Shown: piece after piece, positions 28,110-34,089 of the stretch
How positions within the stretch are numbered: the first letter of the stretch is position 1
Layout: every line of letters begins with the position of its first letter
NCBI GenBank assembly: GCA_003427395.1
Contig: BFEA01000211.1
Location: forward strand, 1,874,157 to 1,908,245
Direction: 5' to 3'
Origin: Chara braunii
Taxonomy: Eukaryota; Streptophyta; Charophyceae; Charales; Characeae
Length of the DNA: 34,089 nucleotides
Made by a program: the position numbers and the translations under genes
The notes under the pieces: generated by a model
What the model was told of the DNA's origin: nothing
The model's input: the letters and a program-made list of their open reading frames with translations, nothing else
The model's database searches: none

Positions 28110-29395
28110 GGACGTGGCCTGTTCCGACATTCCCGAGGCTGGATTAAGAGTGGAGTCCTGTTGACTTTCGAGTCTGTCGTTCCATTTTTAAGCAAGTCTC
28201 TGGCTTTGAAGCCAGTTCTGATTAATTTGTTGAGTAATCCGTCTACGAGGGCGTGTTTGAGCCAGTGGACTTTTGAGTCGTTGATTTTGGCGTTCACTGC
28301 TGTTCGTACTTTCAGTGCAAAATGAACCAGGTGTAGGCTTAGGCAGATTCTGTCACGCACTATATCATGTAAATTTCAGGTTCAAGTGAGGGAGCGACTT
28401 GTTGTCAAATTAGTGTATGATGAGTCGATCAGTAAAGTACGGGTTCGGAAAGTATGTGCACGCCTCGTTTGTTCCTTGGATATTCCTCTGGTTTGGAAGG
28501 AAGTTATTATTAAGCGGATGAGAGTAGTTTGGTGTCGTAACCGGACAATGGGTGATGTGGTGCATAATTTTCGAAAGGCTGCTGGTCAGATGGTTGATGA
28601 GTGTGGTTGTGTGTCGATGCATGCTGATCTCCCTCGTAAGGAAGGGCATGTTGCCTTCAGATTCACGGAGTATGATGCTTTTCCTGATTGGGTAAAAAAT
28701 GGTAAGAATATTTTGAGATCGTCATGGTTACGATCAAGCTCATTACTTAGGAAGCAAATCGTGGATACCTTCGATTCTTTCTCTTCACTGCCTCAATTAA
28801 ATCCGGATTCAGAGATTTTCTTAGAATTAGTCTCTTGTTTTATTTCCACGTCTGGGATCAGCCACGAGATCCACTGTGGTGTTCATGGGTTGATGGAGGT
28901 GCAACGTCAGTTACAAGGTTTGGTGTGTAGCCCCCTAGATCATAACATGGGAGATATTCCGGTAAGGTGAATAAAATTCTGCGGTTGTTTGAGAGCTGTT
29001 ATGATGATAATCTGACGTTGAAAAAGACTAGTGAGGGCAACTGTTGGGATTACCTGGGGTGCGTGCTGAAGATCTTCAATGAATCAGTTGGCCTGACATG
29101 CATGCCTGTCATAAAAGTAAGAGAGGGGACGTCAATGGGAGGATGATTTTTCAGAGCATTCAGGACTATTGTTCCTACTCATGCAAACAACAGAAGATTG
29201 CAGTCATTAGTTCTTTTCTCCATTGTGCTACCTGGGACGGAATTTTCATTTTTGTTTACAGTGAAAACTGAGTTGTGGCGGTGGTCGTATTCGGATGAGT
29301 TTTTTGATAATGCGTTGAGGAATTTCTCGAGGAAATTCGGGGGGATATGGGATCACTGGGTTTCAGTGCTGACTGGTTGGAGAAAGGGGTCGTAG
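28110..29395 (+). pseudogene. reverse transcriptase N-terminal region of ORF2, broken and truncated
   Basis: The best frame (28,386-28,970) contains KVRVRKVCARLVCSLDIP, MGDVVHNFRKAAGQM and, near residue 180, GLVCSPLDHNMGD. This last string resembles the conserved entry to the Penelope-type RT domain (a PLD.N phrase). After a stop at 28,970 other frames give NESVGLTCMPVIKVREGTS and MIFQSIQDYCSYSCKQQKIA, which resemble early RT motifs, then FGGIWDHWVSVLTGW. The sequence then passes into the 3' untranslated region with no YxDD. At least two frameshifts and a large deletion are needed to explain this. RT identity is from family pattern, not a search. Confidence 0.6.
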
Positions 29396-29555
29396 TGTGG
29401 TTGTTGTCGGTCATGGGGAGTTCCCCAGTTTTAGTGTTGACAAAAGACTGAAGTATTTTATATTTTGTTTTCTATTTTTTGTTCTCTGTTTTTCTTTTTT
29501 CCTTACTTTTCTGATTCCTTGTTTTTTATTTTTGTTTTTGTTTTGGTTTTGAGAA

Positions 29556-29788
29556 GTGGCAGTGTGGGCTCGAACCTGTGAACGGTGTAGTAGGATCTTG
29601 ACGGACGTAGTGGTGGGTTCAAACCCTGGTCGGAGTTGTTTCTTTTTCGAAGTGACAGTATGTACTCGAGCCTGTCAACGGTGTAGTAGCTTTACGATGA
29701 ATGTAGTAGCTGGTTCAAATCCTGGTCGGGAGTCACCTTTTTTGCTGTGAAGTGGTAATAAGGACTCGAGCCTGTGTGAGGTGCAGTA
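29556..29788 (+). repeat. tRNA-like tandem units before the 3' terminal repeat
   Basis: Three units about 95-100 bp apart share CTCGA.CCTGT, GGTG.AGTAG, then GTAGT.G.GGGTTCAAACCC or GGTTCGAATC, and TGGTCGG. The GGTTC.AA.CC string is a good polymerase III B box. The third unit runs into the 3' terminal repeat. The 5' terminal repeat begins partway through the equivalent unit. No cloverleaf can be drawn. They may be part of the element's tail or a tRNA-derived internal promoter. Confidence 0.55.
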
Positions 29789-29972
29789 GAATTAAGACAA
29801 TACAGTAGCGGGTTCGAATCTTGGTCGGGAGCCTTTTTTCGGTCTGGCCGGTTGAGTGAATACGAGCGGACTCTAGGATGTTCCTTTGATGTTTTTGCTA
29901 TGTTTTGTAGTATAGGCTAGTATGGTTTTTGTATAAATGGAAGTCTATAGTCTAGCTCGGTATCGACATACT

Positions 29973-30022
29973 TGACCCCTGATGAGTGCTGGTCTGGAAG
30001 CCAGCCGAAACCGGTCGGGTCG
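29973..30022 (+). ncRNA. hammerhead ribozyme, type I, intact core
   Basis: Core CTGATGA is at 29,979-29,985 and GAAA at 30,007-30,010. Stem II is G29986/C30006 plus GCTGG/CCAGC (one bulged T) with an eight-base loop. After GAAA the sequence ACCGGTC puts the GGTC cleavage site at 30,016. Stem I pairs TGACCC (29,973-29,978) with GGGTCG (30,017-30,022). Stem III would be the palindrome ACCGGT with no loop, so a single RNA cannot close it; two copies can pair, as in the dimeric hammerheads described for Penelope-like elements. Self-cleavage would be just 3' of C30016. It probably processes the element's transcript. Confidence 0.85.
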
Positions 30023-30251
30023 TTTGCCAACCAGATGCTTGCGTCTGGTAGTTTCTGTGCTTCATGATTACATTTTTTTAAACCTCGTATTTGGGATTTT
30101 GGACTACTTGACTTCTTGTGGCTTTCTCCATGTCCGTCTTCGTTTTCCTCCTTCCTCGCTTGTGCCGTCAGTTTTGCATGTTTCTGGACGTCACTTTTGA
30201 CTTGGTGCAGTTGTTTGCTGTCCTCACTTGATGAAACTGGGAAGCTCTATC

Positions 30252-30263
30252 GTCTACGATAAC

Positions 30264-30265
<2 letters not shown>
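30252..30265. repeat. SINE target-site duplication, left copy
   Basis: GTCTACGATAACTT here and at 30,743-30,756 flank the minus-strand SINE. The 14 bp are identical. The same string ends the 5' terminal repeat without any insertion, which confirms the pre-insertion state. Confidence 0.9.
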
Positions 30266-30295
<30 letters not shown>

Positions 30296-30742
30296 CGAAT
30301 TCTTTAAGCCCAACCAATTCAATTACCTGTCAAATCTGGACAGGACAGCCTTTCAGGCCTTTTTTATTGTCATTATAGTATTACGGGGAACCCCGTAGCA
30401 GCCACATCCGTGCTCAAGCCTCCAACGAGGGAACATGCGGGAGCTGCACCCACCAGCAGGTGCGATACCTGCTACAGCAGGTGGGCGATACCGGCCAGGG
30501 GTCAGCCGGTAGCATCAGGACCGAGCTTCTTCGATGGGCCAGTCACTGTGCCTCCCCTCCGGTCCCCTCCCCCTATGAACATCAGCAGTCTCTGCTCAAT
30601 GCCACTCGGGGGGACCAACGGCATATCTCTAGGTGGCAGGGGCCAAGATTGCCCAGGAAGGTACATGAGGCCAATGGGGATTGAACCCAAGACCTTCTGA
30701 ATGCCACTTGTGTGCCTTACCAACTGAGCTAGGCCGCTGGAT
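30266..30742 (-). mobile_element. tRNA-derived SINE, nested in the Penelope-like element
   Basis: On the minus strand it starts CCAGCGGCCTAGCTCAGTTG with A box TAGCTCAGTTGGTA (30,718-30,731) and B box GGTCTTGGGTTCAATCC (30,678-30,694). GGCC ends the acceptor-like stem on both sides. The body includes CTCATGTACCTTCCTGGG and GCCACCTAGAGATA, and the element ends in a poly(A) run (T on the + strand, 30,266-30,288). A 14 bp target duplication flanks it. The tail and duplication are the hallmarks of LINE-mediated retroposition. The low-complexity tail is long and uninterrupted, so the insertion is younger than the host element. Frames across it are not genes. Confidence 0.9.
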
Positions 30743-30765
30743 GTCTACGATAACTTGTGCAATAG

Positions 30766-31040
30766 TGCCTAGGAAAAGTTGGCAAGTATTGGGGCTTTCT
30801 GCAAAGTTGGACGGTACCCGGTAGGAGTATATTGCAAAGATGGGGGTCCAACCGACACCAGGGGTACTTCACAGAGGGGCTTTCAGCTCTACCCACATCT
30901 TTTAGGGGCATTTTGGCATATATCTCAACTTATGGGGTATTTTTGCAAATAGGATAGCAAAACAAAAAAAACAAATTTATCCCTTTCTTTTTTGGTTTTT
31001 TTCTTTTGGCCGTGAGGTATTATCATGTGAGTAACCAGCC
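30766..31040. repeat. flank with dispersed 65-70 bp block, copy 2
   Basis: 30,893-30,955 repeats the block seen at 886-955 (ACCCACATCTTTTAG, GCATATATCTCAACTTATGG). The preceding 120 bp contain GCAAAGTTGG and GCAAAGATGG strings of unclear origin. T- and A-rich runs follow at 30,960-31,008. No gene. Confidence 0.55.
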
Positions 31041-31437
31041 CAGGTAATAGTAGTGTCAATTTTCAGGAGGTCGCGGGTTCAATCCCGATTGGCCTCATGT
31101 ACCTTCCTGGGGCATGCTTGGCCCCTGCCACCTAGAGATAGACCACTGGATCCCCCAATGGGCATTGAGCAGAGTCTGTCTGCTGATGTTCGTAGGGGAG
31201 CGGACCACCACCTTAGGGGAGGCGCAGGGATTGGTCCTGTTGGCATGGTCCCTGGCCGGTATCGCCCACCTGCTGGTCGGGAGCAGCCCCCGGGGCAAGG
31301 TCCCACTTGCACGGATTAAGAGATTCGGGCCGTTGATCTTTGCTTTATCAGTGTAAGTGGGACCTACCGTAGCCCCCGCATGTTCTCTCCTGAACACGGT
31401 TCTGGCTGCTAAGGGGTCCCCGTATGCCAACAAATAG
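31040..31437 (+). mobile_element. tRNA-derived SINE, second copy, opposite orientation
   Basis: GGTCGCGGGTTCAATCCCGA (31,069-31,088) is the B box. It is followed by the same body as the minus-strand copy: TTGGCCTCATGTACCTTCC, GCCACCTAGAGATAGACCAC, GGGCATTGAGCAGAG, CTGATGTTCGTAGGGG, GGCCGGTATCGCCCACCTGC and GCTAAGGGGTCCCCGTA. It is clearly more diverged from the nested copy than the terminal repeats are from each other. The head upstream of the B box has decayed and no clear poly(A) or target duplication is seen. With the nested copy it forms an inverted pair. Confidence 0.75.
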
Positions 31438-31439
31438 GA

Positions 31440-31845
31440 GTTACTGTAGTGGTAGGTAGGTAGTGTGAGGTGAAATCGTGAGAGAGAGAAACAAACAAAC
31501 AAACAAACAATTTTAACCCAGTGAAAGAGAATCGTACAGCAGACGTGAGTTCGAATCCGATCGGACACAGTAACTCTCAGAGGGCATACCCAAACAGACA
31601 CTAGTCTGGACGGAATTAGCGCCAGATGCATACCAGTCCGGCGGTAAATGCAGGCAGATACATAGAAAGATAGTGCAACTGGTGTGAGTACGCCCTGAAT
31701 AACCACAACACTGAATTTCGGGCCTCGCTGCACTACTCTCGACATGCACAAAAGACAAAAATCATGGGGGTGTATCTTTCCATCCATATTCCAGCGGAAG
31801 ATTCACTCTCGTTTTGCACATTTCCGGAAGCGACCGAGAAGTAAA
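31440..31845 (+). repeat. tRNA-related sequence and AGCGGAAGATTCA motif
   Basis: GACGTGAGTTCGAATCCGATCG near 31,542-31,563 has a perfect GTTCGAATCC B box; the A box is unconvincing. It is followed by GGACACAGTAACTCTCAGAG and a GC-mixed body. (AAAC)n at 31,491-31,510 precedes it. AGCGGAAGATTCACTCTCGTTTTGCACAT at 31,793 belongs to the repeat seen at 18.0-19.4 kb. Best read as remains of a SINE next to another repeat. Confidence 0.4.
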
Positions 31846-31849
31846 TAAA

Positions 31850-32433
31850 TAATAATAATACATTTTTTTTTTAATAATACAAAAAATATCGCGCGCAGCA
31901 GAAGCGGAACTACCAAGCGCTCTCGCGCCAAAACCCCATGAAGCAGTCTCCCCTCCCCCGAAAAACGAAGAAAGGTGTTTTTTTTTTTTTTTTTTTCAAA
32001 AAAAAGGTGTTTTTCACTGCATCCTCAACTCGCCCGCGCGAGCGATGACTCCTCGTTTTCGAATGACTCCCGCGTGACGCGATGAGCTGATCGTGCCAGA
32101 TGTTCTTCCTTCGCTTCTCATCTACATCGGCTGCTATATGCTATATGACCCCCCCCCCGACGCGACCTTCATCCCGACTCAGAGTTCGACCCCGACGACG
32201 CGACCTCCATCCCGACGCCGACTCGAAATTCAACTGCACCGCTGGATTCCCTATTTCCTGGTAGGGCGGCAACCACTCAGGGCGCCCCTGTGCGCGAAGT
32301 CGGAGAAACTTCTCCGGAGTATTCTACACTCTCTCTCACACAAACGCACAGACACGCATATATACTCTCGTAAAGTATGTGGATGTGATTCATCCCTATC
32401 TATTCATAGATTCACACACACACACACACACAC
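31850..32433. other. unannotated low-complexity-rich stretch
   Basis: Contains (AAT)n at 31,845-31,860, T runs at 31,863-31,872 and 31,977-31,996, a C8 run near 32,150 and (CA)n at 32,413-32,433. A 123-codon frame at 32,093-32,464 runs into the adapter and is not a gene. Confidence 0.5.
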
Positions 32434-32471
32434 CTGTCTCTTATACACATCTAGATGTGTATAAGAGACAG
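32434..32471. other. Nextera mate-pair junction adapter (assembly artefact)
   Basis: CTGTCTCTTATACACATCT (32,434-32,452) is followed directly by its reverse complement AGATGTGTATAAGAGACAG (32,453-32,471). These are two Tn5 mosaic ends back to back, exactly the circularisation junction of Nextera mate-pair libraries. A natural origin for this precise 38 bp sequence is very unlikely. The bases on its two sides come from the ends of one circularised fragment and so may be kilobases apart or wrongly joined in the genome. Confidence 0.97.
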
Positions 32472-32543
32472 CTGTTGACCACCTACTCTCAACATCTGTT
32501 CGTCGGCTTCATCCTCCGCCCATCCTCCGGACGCATCTTCTGA

Positions 32544-32600
32544 CTCCTCCTCCTCCTTCTCCTCCTCCTCCTCCTCCTCCTCCTCCTCCTCCTCCTCCTC
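32544..32600. repeat. (CTC)n microsatellite
   Basis: CTC triplets over about 57 bp. A second, shorter run is at 32,757-32,785 with CTC/CTT-rich sequence to about 32,885. They create the E- and S-rich open frames at 32,451-32,962. Confidence 0.95.
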
Positions 32601-33027
32601 GTCAGAAAAAGTAGAAGGCATCATCATTGATCGATTAAAGCCGTTGAATTGGCCGCGTCGGTACAAGTATGGTTATGACATCATTATGATTTGTATTTCT
32701 TTTTGGGTATGATGATCTTAGAACTCCATAGGAAAAAGTGTCCCCACGCTCTCCATTCCTCCTCCTCCTCCTCCTCCTCCTCGTCCTTTCATCATATCGT
32801 CTTCTTGTCTCCTCCTCGTCAACTCTTCTCCTCTTCTCGTCTTCTCCTGCCTCCACCACGACCTCCTCCTCTTCCTGCTCCTCGTTCTCTTTCCCTGCAA
32901 TATCACGATGGCAACAAGGTAAGGGAGGAGCTGTACTATTCTCCTGTGACACATGGAAATAAGAATCTCATCTGAAAACTCCAACAAAGAAGTTTTACCC
33001 CTTGTCTCACGACCTTTCGTATGCTGT

Positions 33028-33030
<3 letters not shown>

Positions 33031-33116
<86 letters not shown>

Positions 33117-33134
33117 CGAGAGAGAGAGAGAGAG
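33031..33134. repeat. (GT)n and (GA)n microsatellite
   Basis: TG dinucleotides with one TCTG interruption pass into GA dinucleotides at about 33,107. They account for the CV- and HT-repeat open frames on either strand. Confidence 0.95.
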
Positions 33135-33772
33135 TAGCCGGATCTTCTCATTCTATTTTTTTTATATGGATATGTCTTGTGCCTTTTATTTGATCTTATA
33201 TACATAAGTATCCACTAGTCCTATCTACCTTACGTTTTTTTTTTTTTTTTTGTCTTATCGAAATTGTTATACACTCGTCCTGTCTGTCTCATCTATCTTA
33301 TCTATCTCGTCTCATTGATCTATTTTATCTTTTTTTTTTTTTTTTTTAATCTGATCTACATCATTATCCACTTATCTATGTTTTTTGTCTCTCGATTTGT
33401 ATGTGTGTGTGCGTTATCTGCCCAGTTTCCATTTCTATTAATCAATATTTCTAATTTTTTTTTTTAACGTGTGTGTGTGTATGTGTCTGTGTGTGTTTTC
33501 GTTTTCTTTGTCTACGTAGTTTCCTTTTTTTTTTTTTTTTCCTTCATTCACAAAACTAGCTTCTATTTTGAGTAGTGCCCAATGGGGGTTGCTTTTCTTC
33601 AATCATAAAAATCATCAGAGTAATAATTTTAAAAAAAATGATGATGCTACCCTCAACAACAGAATCATAAATGAAAATAAAAATAATTTCTGTTTTTTTT
33701 TTTGTCATATCCCCGAGTTTGTACGGAATAATCTGACAAGGGTGGGTTTCTCCTTTAATCTTGTAGCGCTGG
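33135..33772. other. T-rich low-complexity stretch
   Basis: T runs of 9-19 bases at about 33,235, 33,330, 33,456, 33,526 and 33,694, with TATC- and GTGT-rich segments between. No gene or RNA recognised. Its base composition differs from the sequence left of the adapter at 32.4 kb. Confidence 0.6.
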
Positions 33773-34000
33773 CCTCTTCTTCTTCCTCTCTCTGCCTACG
33801 GCTTACCGGGCAGCGCTTTTTGACGATTCCTCCTGATGAGTCAGTCGGTGAAACTCCGACGAAACAGTTTGCCACAGCCCCTCGTTTGTTGTCCTCTTCT
33901 CCCTTTTGTCCCTCTCTCTGCCTACGGTTTATCGGGCAGCTCTGTTTGACTATATATCATCCTCACCGTAGCTGTCCTATCTGCCGAGGTGGGGGCAGGT
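33773..34000 (+). repeat. two tandem ~120 bp units
   Basis: CCTCTTCT..CCTCTCTCTGCCTACGG, then TTA.CGGGCAGC.CT.TTTGAC, occurs from 33,773 and again from 33,893. The first unit continues into the hammerhead-like motif; the second diverges after TTTGAC. CTGCC..GGGCAG within each unit can pair. A frame at 33,568-34,002 spans both and is not credible as a gene. Confidence 0.7.
33833..33870 (+). ncRNA. hammerhead-like motif, incomplete
   Basis: CTGATGA (33,833-33,839) is separated by 21 bases from GAAA (33,861-33,864), the same spacing as in the ribozyme at 29,979. The 21 bases pair either as GTC/GAC next to the core or as GTCGG (33,844-33,848) with CCGAC (33,856-33,860). No GTC cleavage site is found; ACAGTT might serve as stem III plus a GTT site. 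Stem I complementarity is not evident. It could be a decayed hammerhead from another Penelope-like element, or chance. Confidence 0.35.
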
Positions 34001-34089
34001 AAAGAAAAAAAGAAGAAAAGAAAAAGAGAAAAAAAGAAAAAAGAGAAAAAAAGAAAAAAAGAAAAAAGATACGTTGATCTGTGGGATGT
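34001..34089. repeat. A-rich (AAAAG)n-type tract
   Basis: GGTAAAGAAAAAAAGAAGAAAAGAA-type purine sequence to about 34,066. It directly follows the tandem units and could be the poly(A)-like tail of a retroposed element on the + strand, though no other end is visible. Confidence 0.6.

Larger units (their letters stand above)
29789..30265 (+). repeat. 3' terminal direct repeat (pseudo-LTR)
   Basis: Matches 25,454-25,928 and ends with the same GTCTACGATAACTT, after which the SINE insertion begins. This copy holds the intact hammerhead core. The sequence beyond the SINE resumes with the second copy of the duplicated GTCTACGATAACTT and then GTGCAATAG. Confidence 0.85.
25454..30756 (+). mobile_element. 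Penelope-like retroelement with N-terminal GIY-YIG, decayed
   Basis: Direct terminal repeats of about 480 bp enclose, in order, a CCHC zinc-knuckle/coiled-coil ORF, a GIY-YIG endonuclease region, and an N-terminal reverse transcriptase region. Each terminal repeat has a hammerhead ribozyme motif, as known for pseudo-LTRs of Penelope-like elements. GIY-YIG upstream of RT is the permuted arrangement reported for the Naiad/Chlamys branch. GTGCAATAG occurs on both sides of the element. Stops and frameshifts break all ORFs and most of the RT, including any visible YxDD, is missing, so this copy cannot be autonomous. A SINE is nested in its right end; without it the element is about 4.8 kb. Confidence 0.8.

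Noticed and set aside
30678-30735. Functional tRNA gene on the - strand
   Set aside because: A and B boxes are good, but the D stem and anticodon stem do not form, and the sequence continues into a SINE body with poly(A) tail and target duplication.
31095-31787. 230-codon open frame on the - strand
   Set aside because: It covers a SINE in antisense and an adjoining tRNA-related sequence. It is a by-product of repeat composition.
32451-33207. Glutamate-, serine-, valine- and histidine-repeat frames
   Set aside because: All are translations of (CTC)n, (GT)n and (GA)n microsatellites, and one begins inside the sequencing adapter.

Overview
This looks like a gene-poor, repeat-dense stretch of a large eukaryotic nuclear genome, most likely a streptophyte alga. 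My best guess is a Chara-like charophyte. That rests on the style of the zinc-knuckle/coiled-coil protein and the Penelope-like retroelement at 25.4-30.8 kb and on the repeat load. No host sequence was compared, so the assignment is an inference. I found no intact host protein gene, no rRNA gene and no CRISPR array. Most long open frames run across repeat boundaries or microsatellites and I do not treat them as genes.

Layout. 0-2.2 kb: a microsatellite-rich tandem duplication, then a 1.8 kb element with about 500 bp inverted arms and a decayed U6 snRNA fragment inside. 2.6-6.4 kb: an LTR-like repeat whose left part has a TATA-like run about 275 bp before AATAAA (present twice), followed by two arrays of short hairpin-like units. 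6.4-11.2 kb: unrecognised dispersed repeats, a tRNA-related composite repeat and a local tandem/inverted cluster. 11.4-13.5 kb: two more arms of the 0.4-2.2 kb family, facing the other way. 13.6-17.1 kb: dispersed repeats, a tRNA-related cluster and a second, better U6 fragment. 17.4-19.4 kb: tandem repeats holding all ten N bases. 20.6-23.4 kb: an inverted relative of the 2.6-6.4 kb element, carrying an array of hairpins centred on CCCTAGGGTTAGGG. 23.8-25.4 kb: a tandem duplication and a fifth arm of the inverted-arm family. 25.45-30.76 kb: a decayed Penelope-like element with about 480 bp terminal direct repeats, hammerhead ribozymes in those repeats, a zinc-knuckle ORF, a GIY-YIG endonuclease placed before the reverse transcriptase, and a SINE nested in its 3' repeat with a 14 bp target duplication. 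30.9-31.8 kb: more SINE sequence. 32,434-32,471: a perfect Nextera mate-pair junction adapter, so sequence right of it may not belong next to sequence left of it. 32.5-34.1 kb: low complexity plus a hammerhead-like motif.

The recurring theme is RNA-like structure inside repeats. In at least four unrelated repeat families the same hairpin recurs with different stem sequences that still pair. The clearest case is the twelve-unit array at 21,139-22,162. With the hammerhead ribozymes, these are the signals most worth following.
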